From assembly GCA_902572675.1 (NCBI GenBank), contig CACGGY010000001.1, forward strand, positions 1 to 48,434: a stretch of DNA of 48,434 nucleotides, written 5' to 3'. A program made the position numbers and the translations under genes. Below the pieces are notes generated by a model, which saw only the letters and a program-made list of their open reading frames with translations, did no database searches and was not told the origin of the DNA. This stretch comes from an uncultured Prochlorococcus sp. (lineage in GTDB: Bacteria; Cyanobacteriota; Cyanobacteriia; PCC-6307; Cyanobiaceae). Every line of letters starts with the position of its first letter. Positions within the stretch are counted from its first letter, which is position 1. Positions 1-9,402 of the stretch are shown in pieces.

Positions 1-627
1 TGTTTCTTGACAACTATTTTTTTAGCCGCATTTTTCATAACATTTAATAATCAAATAGTACAGTTAGTTTTTCAAAGAGGATCTTTTGATTATTCAGCAG
101 CTTTAAAAGTAAAGAACATATTAATTGCTTATGGAGTTGGCATACCTTTTTATCTTTATAGAGATTTATTAGTAAGAACTTACTATTCAATAGAAAAAAC
201 AAACTTCCCTTTCAAGTCATCATTTGCAGGGATAATATTAAATATTTTTTTTGATTGGTTGTTAATTGGTGCCCCAATTAATAATTTTGGGAATCTTTCT
301 CCATATAATTTTGGAGTAATAGGAATAATTTTATCTTCAGTAATAGTCAACTTTATAGTTTGCGTTTTGCTTTCTTTTAATCTGAGAAATGAAAATATCT
401 TCTTACCTAGCTTGGATTTATTAAGGAAAATTATACTGATGGCATTAGCGGCATTTATAGACAGCATCCTTTGTTTTACTATTCTTAAAACTACAAATAA
501 CTTCAATTCAATTCTCGGAGAATTTTTATTAATAGTATTTGGATCTCTAACTTTTTTTGTAATCTATTTTTTTCTTACAAAATGCCTGAAAGTAAATAAA
601 TTTAAAGTTTATAAAAAAAAGATTTAG
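1..627 (+). CDS. murJ: MurJ/MviN lipid II flippase, C-terminal part (5' end outside window)
   Basis: The reading frame is open from base 1, so this is the 3' end of a longer gene. The visible ~208 residues are a run of hydrophobic segments separated by short basic loops, as in the last transmembrane helices of MurJ. The segment around residues 24-65 (LVFQRGSFD, then a YGVGIPFYLYRDLLVRTYYS-like stretch) matches the MurJ region where lipid II flippases carry FQRG and a conserved Arg. MurJ moves lipid-linked peptidoglycan precursor across the inner membrane. The full protein is normally about 500-540 aa, so roughly 60% is missing. Its stop overlaps the stop of the converging gene by a few bases. 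Confidence 0.85.
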   Translation, partial: CFLTTIFLAAFFITFNNQIVQLVFQRGSFDYSAALKVKNILIAYGVGIPFYLYRDLLVRTYYSIEKTNFPFKSSFAGIILNIFFDWLLIGAPINNFGNLSPYNFGVIGIILSSVIVNFIVCVLLSFNLRNENIFLPSLDLLRKIILMALAAFIDSILCFTILKTTNNFNSILGEFLLIVFGSLTFFVIYFFLTKCLKVNKFKVYKKKI

Positions 628-914
628 TTTTCAAAAAAACTTTCCAAAATCTCCTCTAATTCTAGAATTTGTGAGTTAGTTATTAAATTGATTAGTGGAA
701 TACTGTTAACACCATCCCCAACTTTTACATTTATTGATTTCAAACTTATTTTCGCAGCCTCCAATGGCCCTTGATCTTTATTGCTGATACATTCAATAGC
801 AAGATTTCTGGCTAGGCCAGCATCTCCAAGATATAAATTCCACTTTTCTATTTTTATAAAAACCTTTTCTGAAATAATATTTTCTAGATCACTTATTCGT
901 ACCTGAGAGTCCAT
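624..914 (-). CDS. Small cyanobacterial protein, probably DUF3181 family
   Basis: A 96-aa soluble protein with no signal peptide or membrane segment. It contains the stretch VFIKIEKWNLYLGDAGLAR, which I associate with the cyanobacterial DUF3181 family (typically 'vYIDVAKWHLYLgDA'). The function of that family is unknown to me. It converges on murJ, with a 4-base overlap of stop codons. Upstream on the same strand lies a small membrane protein only 14 bases away, so the two are probably co-transcribed. The family assignment comes from recalled sequence similarity and was not searched. Confidence 0.7.
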   Translation of the reverse strand: MDSQVRISDLENIISEKVFIKIEKWNLYLGDAGLARNLAIECISNKDQGPLEAAKISLKSINVKVGDGVNSIPLINLITNSQILELEEILESFFEN

Positions 915-928
915 AAATTAAAAATTAA

Positions 929-1180
929 TTAAGTTGATTGTTTTGAAGTATCTTTAGGTTTTTTCATAATTACAAATAGTAAATGGGAAGCTAAAAGAAT
1001 TGACCAGAAAATTGCAAAATTATTAAAAAAAGCGATTTCATATTTAATTTCTTTTAAAAGCCAGGTGCCACTTACTATCGCAGTAAATATCATGCAGTGA
1101 ATAACAAAATTTACTATTCGAGAAAAATGTTTATATATGGGATCTTCTAAATCACCATTTCCGTACCACTTTATAGGCAT
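929..1180 (-). CDS. Small two-helix membrane protein, unknown function
   Basis: 83 aa, not recognised. It has a short polar N-terminus (residues 1-20), a hydrophobic helix at about 24-44 (VNFVIHCMIFTAIVSGTWLL), a second at about 52-72, and a Lys-rich tail. This predicts a two-helix membrane protein with both termini on the same side. It lies 14 bases upstream of the DUF3181-like gene on the same strand and diverges from tRNA-Arg. ATG start at 1178-1180. A real gene is supported by coding-like composition and the short intergenic spacing. Confidence 0.6.
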   Translation of the reverse strand: MPIKWYGNGDLEDPIYKHFSRIVNFVIHCMIFTAIVSGTWLLKEIKYEIAFFNNFAIFWSILLASHLLFVIMKKPKDTSKQST

Positions 1181-1265
1181 ATTAATAATTAGATTGTTAA
1201 TAATAGATATTTTACCTGAAATCTAGTTGACTAAGAGACCCTGAAACAGAGATATTACAAATTAT

Positions 1266-1339
1266 GCGCCTGTAGCTCAGTGGATTAGAGCACCTGACTA
1301 CGGATCAGGGTGTCGGGAGTTCGAATCTCTCCAGGCGCG
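1266..1339 (+). tRNA. tRNA-Arg (anticodon ACG)
   Basis: A complete 74-nt cloverleaf. The acceptor stem GCGCCTG (1266-1272) pairs with CAGGCGC (1332-1338), with discriminator G1339. The anticodon stem CCTGA/TCAGG encloses the loop CTACGGA, giving anticodon ACG at 1300-1302. The T-arm contains GTTCGAATC. The CCA end is not encoded. ACG, with its first base deaminated to inosine, reads CGT/CGC/CGA arginine codons. Confidence 0.97.
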
Positions 1340-1416
1340 TTTAAAATTCTGAAATATTCTTTTTATATTTTTCTAAAAAATATCGTCTATATTATGTATA
1401 TTACTTATCAAATTCA

Positions 1417-2688
1417 ATGAATATTCTTCAAAATCTTAAAGAAAGTGATCCAGTAATATCAAATTTTATCAACTCTGAAAAAAATAGGCAGGAAACTCAT
1501 CTTGAGTTAATCGCTAGCGAAAATTTCGCATCAATTGCCGTTATGCAGGCTCAAGGTTCCGTCCTTACAAATAAATACGCCGAGGGATTACCTCAGAAAA
1601 GATACTACGGGGGATGTGAATTTGTTGATGAAATCGAAGAATTAGCTATTCAGAGAGCAAAAAAATTATTTAATGCAAACTGGGCTAATGTTCAACCCCA
1701 TAGTGGAGCACAGGCAAATGCTGCTGTTTTCCTAAGTCTACTTAAACCTGGCGACACAATCATGGGGATGGATTTATCTCATGGTGGACACCTAACTCAT
1801 GGTTCTCCAGTAAATATGAGTGGTAAGTGGTTCAATGCAGTTCACTATGGTGTAAATAAAGAAACTAGTGAATTAAATTTTGATGAAATAAGAGAGATAG
1901 CACTTGAAACAAAACCAAAATTGATCATATGCGGATATTCTGCTTATCCAAGAACAATCGATTTTGAATCATTTAGAAATATTGCAGATGAAGTTGGTGC
2001 TTTCTTAATGGCTGATATTGCACATATTGCCGGTCTTGTAGCAAGTAAACTTCACCCAAATCCAATCCCTTATTGTGATGTAGTAACTACAACTACTCAT
2101 AAAACATTAAGAGGGCCTAGAGGGGGTCTTATCTTATGTAAAGATGCAGAATTTGGAAAGAAATTTGATAAATCTGTTTTCCCTGGAACTCAGGGTGGGC
2201 CCCTCGAACATATAATTGCCGCTAAAGCAGTTGCATTTGGAGAAGCCTTGCAGCCAGATTTCGTTAATTATTCCCAACAAGTAATAAAAAATTCAAAAGT
2301 TCTAGCTTCAACTTTAATAAATAGAGGTATCAATATCGTGAGTGGAGGAACTGATAACCATATTGTTTTACTCGATTTAAGAAGTATCAATATGACTGGT
2401 AAAATTGCTGACTTACTTGTAAGTGAAGTGAATATTACTGCAAATAAAAATACCGTTCCATTTGACCCTGAATCACCTTTTGTAACCAGCGGACTAAGGT
2501 TGGGAACTGCCGCTTTAACTACTAGAGGCTTTAATGAGAATGCTTTTGCTGAAGTTGGCGAAATTATTGCTGATAGATTACTAAACCCAGACGATTCACT
2601 AATTGAAAGTCAATGTAAAGAAAGAGTATTAACCTTATGTAATCGTTTTCCTCTTTATGAAGGCAAACTTGAAGCATCAATAAAATGA
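1417..2688 (+). CDS. glyA: Serine hydroxymethyltransferase
   Basis: A full-length 423-aa PLP enzyme that interconverts serine and glycine while loading one-carbon units on tetrahydrofolate. The N-terminal ELIASENFAS motif (about 30-39) and the YAEGLPQKRYYGG substrate/folate segment (54-66) are present. DIAHIAG (200-206) precedes the catalytic segment TTTTHKTLRGPRGG, whose Lys229 forms the internal aldimine with PLP. Length is normal for the family. It is the first gene of a co-directional run; its stop overlaps the start of cinA in an ATGA arrangement. The one-carbon units made here also supply the ThyX reaction encoded elsewhere in the window. Confidence 0.97.
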   Translation: MNILQNLKESDPVISNFINSEKNRQETHLELIASENFASIAVMQAQGSVLTNKYAEGLPQKRYYGGCEFVDEIEELAIQRAKKLFNANWANVQPHSGAQANAAVFLSLLKPGDTIMGMDLSHGGHLTHGSPVNMSGKWFNAVHYGVNKETSELNFDEIREIALETKPKLIICGYSAYPRTIDFESFRNIADEVGAFLMADIAHIAGLVASKLHPNPIPYCDVVTTTTHKTLRGPRGGLILCKDAEFGKKFDKSVFPGTQGGPLEHIIAAKAVAFGEALQPDFVNYSQQVIKNSKVLASTLINRGINIVSGGTDNHIVLLDLRSINMTGKIADLLVSEVNITANKNTVPFDPESPFVTSGLRLGTAALTTRGFNENAFAEVGEIIADRLLNPDDSLIESQCKERVLTLCNRFPLYEGKLEASIK

Positions 2689-3959
2689 GTCCTAACTCCA
2701 AGGGAGTTGAAATTCTTTCAATTGGAACAGAGCTACTCTTAGGAAATATTATAAATACAAATGCTCAATGGATTTCTGAACAGTTATCTCAATTAGGCTT
2801 AAATCACTTTAGGCAATCAACTGTAGGTGATAATTATGATCGAATTATAAAAGTAATTCAAGAAATATCGAAAAGAAGTAATCTTCTTATTACAACTGGT
2901 GGCTTGGGACCCACCCCAGATGACTTAACTACTGAAGCAATAGCCAAATCTTTTAATGTAACTCTTTTTGAAAGACCCCACTTATGGGATGAAATTAAAC
3001 AAAAACTGCCAAACTCAAAACTCAAGGACGATTCATCTAGCTTAAGGAAACAATGTCTCTTCCCAAAAAATGCTCAAATAATCAATAACCCAAGGGGTAC
3101 TGCCCCAGGAATGATATGGGAACCAATAAAAGGATTTACTATTCTTACATTCCCTGGAGTACCAAGTGAAATGAAAACTATGTGGGAAGAGACAGCGTGT
3201 GATTTCATTAAAACCAAATTCTCAGATAATTATTCCTTTTATTCAAATACTCTTAAATTTGCAGGTATTGGAGAATCTAGTGTTGCAGAAAAAATTAATG
3301 ATCTATTGAATCTTAAAAACCCTACTGTTGCTCCATATGCAAACTTAGGAGAAGTTAAACTAAGAATCACAGCGCGAGCAAAGAATCATCTAGAAGCAAA
3401 AAATATAATTAAACCTGTAAAAGAGAAATTAAAAAAAGATTTTTCGAAATTTATTTTTGGGGAGGATAATGAAACTCTGCCTAGCGTTTTAATAAAAGAA
3501 TTAACCGAGAGGAACCAAACTATTGTTTTTGCTGAATCCTGCACCGGAGGCCTTCTATCCTCATCACTAACATCAATTTCAGGCTCATCTAAAGTTTTTC
3601 AAGGCAGTATTGTTTCCTATAGTAATAATCTCAAAAAGTCACTATTAAGTATTCCGGAAATTATTCTTCATAAGTATGGAGCTGTTTCTAAAGAAGTTTG
3701 TGAGGCTATGGCAATTAATGTCAAAAATAGTTTAGGAGCAGACTGGGCAATAGCGACCAGTGGAATTGCTGGTCCCAATGGAGGAAGTCAAGAAAAACCA
3801 GTTGGACTAGTATATATTTCAATTGCAGGACCAAATAATCATATTACCAATATCAAAAAAATATTTAACTCGAACCGAAATAGAATAGAAATTCAAACAC
3901 TAAGTGTAAATGTGTGTTTGAACAGCCTCAGATTAATCCTATTATCGAATAGTAAATAA
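2685..3959 (+). CDS. cinA: CinA-family protein (nicotinamide-nucleotide amidase / competence-damage inducible)
   Basis: 424 aa with the usual two-domain architecture. Residues ~8-175 form a MoCF (molybdopterin-binding-like) domain with SIGTELLLGNI near the start and TTGGLGPTPDDLT at about 70. The C-terminal CinA domain (~260-420) carries AESCTGGLLS and TSGIAGPNGG, the signature of NMN deamidases. In the known family the C-terminal domain converts NMN to nicotinic acid mononucleotide, and the N-terminal domain can act as an ADP-ribose pyrophosphatase. Start ATG at 2685 overlaps the glyA stop by 4 bases, indicating translational coupling. The name is historical; nothing here links it to competence. 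Confidence 0.93.
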   Translation: MSPNSKGVEILSIGTELLLGNIINTNAQWISEQLSQLGLNHFRQSTVGDNYDRIIKVIQEISKRSNLLITTGGLGPTPDDLTTEAIAKSFNVTLFERPHLWDEIKQKLPNSKLKDDSSSLRKQCLFPKNAQIINNPRGTAPGMIWEPIKGFTILTFPGVPSEMKTMWEETACDFIKTKFSDNYSFYSNTLKFAGIGESSVAEKINDLLNLKNPTVAPYANLGEVKLRITARAKNHLEAKNIIKPVKEKLKKDFSKFIFGEDNETLPSVLIKELTERNQTIVFAESCTGGLLSSSLTSISGSSKVFQGSIVSYSNNLKKSLLSIPEIILHKYGAVSKEVCEAMAINVKNSLGADWAIATSGIAGPNGGSQEKPVGLVYISIAGPNNHITNIKKIFNSNRNRIEIQTLSVNVCLNSLRLILLSNSK

Positions 3960-3971
3960 CGTTTCAACAAA

Positions 3972-5375
3972 TTGAGTAAAGATACCTTATTCGATAAAGT
4001 TTGGGATTTGCATAAGGTTTCCAGTCTTCCTGGTGGCTCAGATCAAATCTTTATTGGTCTTCACCTCATCCATGAAGTAACAAGTCCTCAAGCATTTGGC
4101 GCTCTAAAAGACAAAAATTTAAAAGTAAAATTCCCAGGTAGAACTGTTGCTACAGTTGATCATATCGTGCCGACAGATAATCAAAGCAGACCTTTCAAGG
4201 ATAATCTTGCAGAGCAAATGATTGAAACACTTGAAAAGAACTGCTTACAACACAAAATAAGATTTTTTAATATTGGTAGTGGTAATCAAGGAATAGTACA
4301 TGTAGTAGCTCCAGAATTGGGTCTAACACAGCCAGGTATGACAATCGCTTGTGGAGATTCTCATACTTCAACTCATGGAGCTTTTGGTTCAATTGCTTTT
4401 GGTATAGGTACAAGCCAAGTTAGAGATGTTCTTGCTACTCAAACAATAGCTATGAACAAATTGAAGGTAAGACAAATTTGGTGTGAAAATAAATTATCTC
4501 ACGGGGTTTATGCTAAGGATCTAGTGCTACATATTATTAATAGACTTGGTGTAAAGGCTGGAGTAGGTTTTGCGTATGAATTCGCAGGCCCTGCAATCAA
4601 TTCATTATCAATTGAAGAAAGGATGACTATATGCAATATGTCTATTGAGGGAGGCGCGAGATGTGGCTACATAAATCCTGATGAAAAGACTTTTAATTAC
4701 ATTAAAAATAAATTATGTGCGCCCAAAAATGAGAATTGGGACGAAGCACTATCATGGTGGAAATCATTAAAAAGCGATGCAAATTCTATTTATGATGATG
4801 TAATTAAATTTGATGCTTCAAAAGTAGAACCAACCATAACCTGGGGAATTACGCCTGGTCAAAGTGTAGGAATCAATCAAAAGATACCTCTTTTAAAAGA
4901 ATTGTCCCCAAATGACCAATTTATTGCTGAAGAAGCTTTTGAATATATGGGTTTCAAGCCAGGTCAATTAATTAAAGATACTCCAATAGATGTTTGTTTT
5001 ATAGGCAGTTGTACTAATGGAAGAATCAGTGACTTAAGAGTTGCTGCCAAAGTATTAAAAAACAAAAAAGTATCCCAGAATATCAAAGCATTTGTAGTAC
5101 CAGGTTCTGAGAAAGTAGCTAAAGAAGCAAAAATAGAGGGACTTGATAAAATTTTCTTGGATGCAGGCTTTCAATGGAGAGAGCCAGGTTGCTCTATGTG
5201 TCTAGCCATGAATTCAGATAAATTAATAGGGAACCAAATTAGCGCCAGTTCAAGCAATAGAAATTTCAAAGGAAGGCAAGGATCTCCAAGTGGGAGGACA
5301 TTATTAATGAGTCCTGCAATGGTTGCTGCAGCTGCAATATCAGGAAAAGTAACTGATGTAAGAGATTTTATGTAA
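3972..5375 (+). CDS. leuC: 3-isopropylmalate dehydratase large subunit
   Basis: 467 aa. With LeuD it isomerises 2- to 3-isopropylmalate in leucine synthesis. The three [4Fe-4S] ligands are visible: Cys347 in FIGSCTNGR, and Cys407 and Cys410 in GCSMCLAMN. GDSHTSTHG (128-136) is the aconitase-family substrate motif. I use the TTG at 3972 because the protein then begins MSKDTLFDKVWDLH, matching family N-termini; no upstream ATG fits. It follows cinA by 12 bases and precedes leuD by 2 bases. Confidence 0.97.
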   Translation: MSKDTLFDKVWDLHKVSSLPGGSDQIFIGLHLIHEVTSPQAFGALKDKNLKVKFPGRTVATVDHIVPTDNQSRPFKDNLAEQMIETLEKNCLQHKIRFFNIGSGNQGIVHVVAPELGLTQPGMTIACGDSHTSTHGAFGSIAFGIGTSQVRDVLATQTIAMNKLKVRQIWCENKLSHGVYAKDLVLHIINRLGVKAGVGFAYEFAGPAINSLSIEERMTICNMSIEGGARCGYINPDEKTFNYIKNKLCAPKNENWDEALSWWKSLKSDANSIYDDVIKFDASKVEPTITWGITPGQSVGINQKIPLLKELSPNDQFIAEEAFEYMGFKPGQLIKDTPIDVCFIGSCTNGRISDLRVAAKVLKNKKVSQNIKAFVVPGSEKVAKEAKIEGLDKIFLDAGFQWREPGCSMCLAMNSDKLIGNQISASSSNRNFKGRQGSPSGRTLLMSPAMVAAAAISGKVTDVRDFM

Positions 5376-5377
5376 AA

Positions 5378-6010
5378 ATGATCGAACAGTTTCAAGCCCC
5401 ATTTGGGCCAATATTAAAAATAGTAGGTAAAACGATAGTATTGGTCGGTGATGACATTGATACCGATCGAATTATTCCAGCTCGTTTTTTAAAATGTGTA
5501 AATTTCGACAATTTAGGAAAATCCGTTTTTGAAGATGATAGGAAAAATCTTAAAGGGAAACATCCTTTTGATTTGGAATCTAATAAAGGATCTTCAATAC
5601 TTATTGTTAATAGTAATTTTGGATGTGGCTCTAGTAGAGAACATGCACCCCAAGCCCTTCTGAGGTGGGGAATAAGAGCGATAATTGGAGAAAGCTTTGC
5701 AGAAATCTTCTATAGTAATTGTATCTCTATTGGGATTCCGTGTTACACACTTCCAAAAAAAATAATTAAAAATATTCAAGAGAATAAAAATGAACATTTT
5801 TATGAAATAGATATTAAAGAATCCATCTTAAAGTCTAAAGTTTTTAATTTAGATTTACAAATAAAAAATTCATCAAAAAATATGTTTTTGTCTGGGAAGT
5901 GGGATGCAACCTCAACACTTCTTGAAAATGCAAACCTAATTGAACAAAAATTAAATGATTTACCTTACACAAAATTTAATCAATCCAATGAATTATTCGA
6001 AACCATATAA
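5378..6010 (+). CDS. leuD: 3-isopropylmalate dehydratase small subunit
   Basis: 210 aa, the swivelling small subunit that completes the LeuCD active site. DDIDTDRIIPARFLK (about 25-40) and NFGCGSSREHAPQAL are the diagnostic motifs. The start ATG lies 2 bases after the leuC stop, so the pair is coupled. The 3' end runs 18 bases into the converging DUF3769-like gene, leaving no room for a terminator between them. Confidence 0.97.
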   Translation: MIEQFQAPFGPILKIVGKTIVLVGDDIDTDRIIPARFLKCVNFDNLGKSVFEDDRKNLKGKHPFDLESNKGSSILIVNSNFGCGSSREHAPQALLRWGIRAIIGESFAEIFYSNCISIGIPCYTLPKKIIKNIQENKNEHFYEIDIKESILKSKVFNLDLQIKNSSKNMFLSGKWDATSTLLENANLIEQKLNDLPYTKFNQSNELFETI

Positions 6011-7975
6011 AGAAAAACTTATTCCTCCAGATTGGTTATGTGGTTGAAAAAAGATACCTAATTCGTATGATCTTTTTTTCAAATTTATGGAGATTTTTGA
6101 ACTTATAAAATCTCCATAATCTTGTGAATTTCCATCCAAATTTAAAGTAGCATCCGTTTTTAAAAGGATAGGACCAAATAATTGTTGATCAAAAGCCAAA
6201 TCTAATGTAAATTTATCTGAAATTTGATCGAATTTAAAAATGCTCTCACCGCTTTTTAGCTTATAAGAAGGGAATAAACTAATTCTTGTATAATCAAAAT
6301 ATTTTTTCTTATATTCTCCAAAAACAAATTCAGGACCAGCTCCAAATTCAATATATTCTTGATGATTACCACCATCATAAAAAGAATAAAAAGCTGCTAA
6401 TTTTGTATTAATATTGATTCCTTGATTGACTGGCTCAAAAATATATTTAAAAGAATTATCAACGAATTTATTTTTAGATTCTTTAGTGGATAGAGAAATT
6501 TTTTGGTCCAATGAATAAAAAATACTACCTTTAAAACTACTCACTAAATTTTTACTATTTAATTCTTCACCTTTAAAGTTTCCCAAACCCAAGGTTATTG
6601 TCTGAGTATTAGCAATTCCATTTTTTTTCCAAGTATTTGTATTTTCTAGTTTTGAACCATAACCTAAATAGACTTCCGCTTCGCCTATGGAACCATTCCA
6701 AATCCTATCTCTATAAACCCCATATAAACTTTTAACCCAAATTGAATCTAAAAAGTCAATTTTTTTGCTTAAGTCAAATTTTAATCTTGAAGCATCTAAA
6801 ATCTTTCCAGAATCAAAAGAATTTAGCTTCTTTGAAATTTTTAGATCCCATTTGTCCAATTTACCAATAATATCTGAATTTAAGGCAAAATAATCAGAAA
6901 AAACAGTATCTCTTTTTACTCTATCTGCGGTTATTGATTCCCCATCTCCAACAAAACTATTTGTATAACCCTGCATTGATCTTTGGATCAAAAATTGAGG
7001 CTCTAGATTCAATTTTAATTTGTCTGTTAACTTTATAGGATCTAATCTTCTTCCGATAAAATAACCATCCTTGTCTAAATTATCGAAGCCTAGGTACCAT
7101 TTTGGTTTTAGACCAAACAAAAACCCCTGTTCTGAATCTCTTATTGTTCTATTTCCAAACCAAAAAGGAATCGAAAACTTATCTTCTAAAACTAAATAAC
7201 TTATCGATGATCTTATTTCTAACCTATCATTTTTTGGAGTTATTTTTAGGTCATTTATTACAAAATTAATTTGATCTGATTCAAGCAAATCATTTGTAAA
7301 AATTGCTTTATTAGCCAACCATTGGTCATTTTTAACTTTTAATTCATCTGTATAGAAAATCCAATTATGAACTCCATTCGAGGTATGTAGTACCTTGACT
7401 TTATTGATTTTTTGTACAACTGATTGAATTTGATCTGAATCATATGAAGTTAAATCTAAATTTTTTAAAAGATTTTTAGTTTTAATTAAACCTTTTACTT
7501 TAATGAAAGAACCTTGATTATTTTGAAAATCGAAATTGATTTTCTCTGCATTAAAGAGTTGATCTCCAAGAATTAAGGAAACATTACCTTCTGCTTCAAC
7601 AACACCCTTGGACTTATCATAAATAAGAACATCAGCTTTTAAAATATTCCCTTTATAATAAGCAATTACATTACCCTCAGCGAATAAAACTGACTCCTGC
7701 TGATATTGTTTGTCTGATTGTATTTTTAGCTGCGATTTTAGATTTAAATTTGAGTCTAGTGCAATTTTTTTAATAACTTCTGAAATATTGTTAGTTTTTC
7801 TAACGCTAGAAGATTCTTTTAGAACTGAAATTTTCTCCAAAAAATGTTTATTAACGTCCCAAACTTCTTGTGTTTTTCTATAAGCAAATGTAGGTGTAGC
7901 AGGGTAAAAAAAGTTTATTAAATTAACTAAAAATAAATTTGTAAATATAAATTTTCTTATTTTAATGGTATTCAA
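5993..7975 (-). CDS. DUF3769 / LptD-OstA-like outer-membrane protein
   Basis: 660 aa. A Lys-rich start and hydrophobic stretch (~9-30) look like an export signal. Residues ~85-150 contain an OstA/LptA-like beta-jellyroll segment (FAEGNVIAYYKGN, then GVVEAEGNVSL). The rest (~240-660) is rich in alternating hydrophobic/aromatic strands and ends in ISFSLYGFE, with a terminal aromatic-rich strand as in beta-barrels. I recognise it as the cyanobacterial DUF3769 family, the presumed LptD-type protein that places lipopolysaccharide in the outer leaflet; that role is inferred from domain type. It is 23 bases downstream of psbI on the same strand and overlaps the leuD 3' end by 18 bases. Confidence 0.8.
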   Translation of the reverse strand: MNTIKIRKFIFTNLFLVNLINFFYPATPTFAYRKTQEVWDVNKHFLEKISVLKESSSVRKTNNISEVIKKIALDSNLNLKSQLKIQSDKQYQQESVLFAEGNVIAYYKGNILKADVLIYDKSKGVVEAEGNVSLILGDQLFNAEKINFDFQNNQGSFIKVKGLIKTKNLLKNLDLTSYDSDQIQSVVQKINKVKVLHTSNGVHNWIFYTDELKVKNDQWLANKAIFTNDLLESDQINFVINDLKITPKNDRLEIRSSISYLVLEDKFSIPFWFGNRTIRDSEQGFLFGLKPKWYLGFDNLDKDGYFIGRRLDPIKLTDKLKLNLEPQFLIQRSMQGYTNSFVGDGESITADRVKRDTVFSDYFALNSDIIGKLDKWDLKISKKLNSFDSGKILDASRLKFDLSKKIDFLDSIWVKSLYGVYRDRIWNGSIGEAEVYLGYGSKLENTNTWKKNGIANTQTITLGLGNFKGEELNSKNLVSSFKGSIFYSLDQKISLSTKESKNKFVDNSFKYIFEPVNQGININTKLAAFYSFYDGGNHQEYIEFGAGPEFVFGEYKKKYFDYTRISLFPSYKLKSGESIFKFDQISDKFTLDLAFDQQLFGPILLKTDATLNLDGNSQDYGDFISSKISINLKKRSYELGIFFQPHNQSGGISFSLYGFE

Positions 7976-7998
7976 TATTATTTCCCAGATAGAAGAAA

Positions 7999-8127
7999 TT
8001 AATCCTGAGGACTTTCTAAATCTTTCCTATTAGGAGTTCTTGTAGGATCACTTGCCAAGAAGCCAAAGAGAAATATTCCTACAAAGAAAAAAACGATTGT
8101 GTAAACTGAAATTTTTAATGCAAGCAT
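7999..8127 (-). CDS. psbI: Photosystem II reaction center protein I
   Basis: A 42-aa single-helix protein. Translation of the minus strand begins [12 protein letters not shown], has a hydrophobic helix at about 6-25, and continues [18 protein letters not shown], which is the PsbI signature. PsbI sits at the edge of the PSII core near D1 and helps stabilise dimers and early assembly intermediates. ATG at 8125-8127, stop at 7999-8001. It lies between psbN and the DUF3769-like gene, all on the minus strand. Confidence 0.95.
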
Positions 8128-8235
8128 GGAACTACGTGAGCTGACTGAATTATATCTTATAAAGAATATATTTAATTTATGGTAAAAGGTTTACTTTTTG
8201 TATTTTTGGAAAATTTTGAAATACTTTAAAAGAAA

Positions 8236-8388
8236 TTAATCATCATGATCATCCCATGGATCTGTAAGCTTTGCTGCTTTTGGTCCAAATGCAGTCCAAA
8301 GACCAAAACCAGTTAAAGCAAGTAGGATTGCCAGGATTGTAACTGCTATGGAAATTGCAGGATCGGGAGCAGATGATAAAGTTTGCAT
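8236..8388 (-). CDS. psbN: Photosystem II assembly protein PsbN
   Basis: 50 aa. The N-terminus MQTLSSAPDPA is followed by one transmembrane helix (~11-32), then LTGFGLWTAFGPKAAKL and an acidic tail (TDPWDDHDD). The GFGxxTAFGP motif is diagnostic. PsbN is not a stable PSII subunit; in plants it is needed for assembly and repair of the reaction center. It is divergent from psbH with an 80-base gap that must carry both promoters, the usual psbN/psbH opposed-strand relation. Confidence 0.95.
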   Translation of the reverse strand: MQTLSSAPDPAISIAVTILAILLALTGFGLWTAFGPKAAKLTDPWDDHDD

Positions 8389-8468
8389 CAATTTTGATAA
8401 GTTTGTAAACAATTTATGTATTAGTTCTTATAGAATAGCGAAATAATATTCAAATTTGTGAATTAAAC

Positions 8469-8669
8469 ATGGGTCAAAAAACAGCATTAGGAAGTCTTTT
8501 AAAAGCTATTGGTAATTCAGGCCAAGGAAAAGTTGTACCTGGTTGGGGAGCAGTTCCTGTGATGACAGTCATTGGCTTACTGCTACTAGTTTTTTTAGTT
8601 ATTCTTTTACAAATTTATAATCAATCCCTTCTGCTGCAGGGTTTTTCAGTGGATTGGAACGGCAATTAA
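8469..8669 (+). CDS. psbH: Photosystem II protein H
   Basis: 66 aa. An N-terminal stromal/cytoplasmic segment ([26 protein letters not shown]) is followed by one membrane helix (~29-50) and the typical C-terminal [11 protein letters not shown]. The N-terminal extension carrying phosphorylation sites in plants is short here, as in cyanobacteria. PsbH binds next to CP47 and influences QB-site stability and bicarbonate binding. ATG at 8469. Confidence 0.96.
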
Positions 8670-8796
8670 ATATTCAATTTTCAAAAGTTTTCTATTTAAT
8701 TTAAATTTTAATAGATATACTTTCTGTTTTAAATAACTTAGTTATAGTTTGTTTGTTAATTCATAATTCTCAATGATAGTGTCTTAGGATCCAATT

Positions 8797-9399
8797 ATGA
8801 ATGAAATATTTCTGGTTGGTTTGGGGAATCCAGGTAAAAAATACTCTAATAGTAGGCATAATATAGGTTTTTTGTTGCTTGAAAATCTTTCTAAGAAGTA
8901 TAATTCTAATTTTATTTTGAAAGGTAAACTTAAAAGTTATTGTTCAGAAATACAAATTAATAATTACACTTACAGATTATTTTTACCGACTACGTTTATG
9001 AACAATTGCGGTGAAGCTGTACGAGCAATTATAGATTGGTACAAAATAGATTTAGATCAGATTATTATAATTGTCGATGATAAAGATCTTCCTCTTGGTA
9101 AAATAAGATTCAGAAAAAAAGGAAGTTCAGGTGGGCATAATGGACTTAAAAGTATAATTGATAAACTACAAACTCAAAATTTTAATAGAATAAGAATTGG
9201 TATTGGGTCGCCTCCATTAATTAAAGGAACGGATAGTTTTAATACAATTTCTCATGTATTAGGAAATATCTCTCAGAAAGAAAAATTGATTTTGGATAAA
9301 GTATATAAAAAAGTAATAGAGTCCCTCGAACAATTAATTACGAAAAAAGAAGAATATATTATAAATGAATTAAATTCTTTTGATAAAAAACACATTTAA
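8797..9399 (+). CDS. pth: Peptidyl-tRNA hydrolase
   Basis: 200 aa. It recycles peptidyl-tRNA released from stalled ribosomes by cleaving the ester bond. The catalytic set is present by alignment with the E. coli enzyme: Asn11 in VGLGNPGKKY, His21 in SRHNIGF, Asn69 in TTFMNNCG, Asp94 in IVDDKDLPLG and Asn115 in SGGHNGLKS. Length is typical. It lies 3 bases before the DUF3146-like gene, so the two are probably one transcript. Confidence 0.96.
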   Translation: MNEIFLVGLGNPGKKYSNSRHNIGFLLLENLSKKYNSNFILKGKLKSYCSEIQINNYTYRLFLPTTFMNNCGEAVRAIIDWYKIDLDQIIIIVDDKDLPLGKIRFRKKGSSGGHNGLKSIIDKLQTQNFNRIRIGIGSPPLIKGTDSFNTISHVLGNISQKEKLILDKVYKKVIESLEQLITKKEEYIINELNSFDKKHI

Positions 9400-9402
9400 C
9401 AA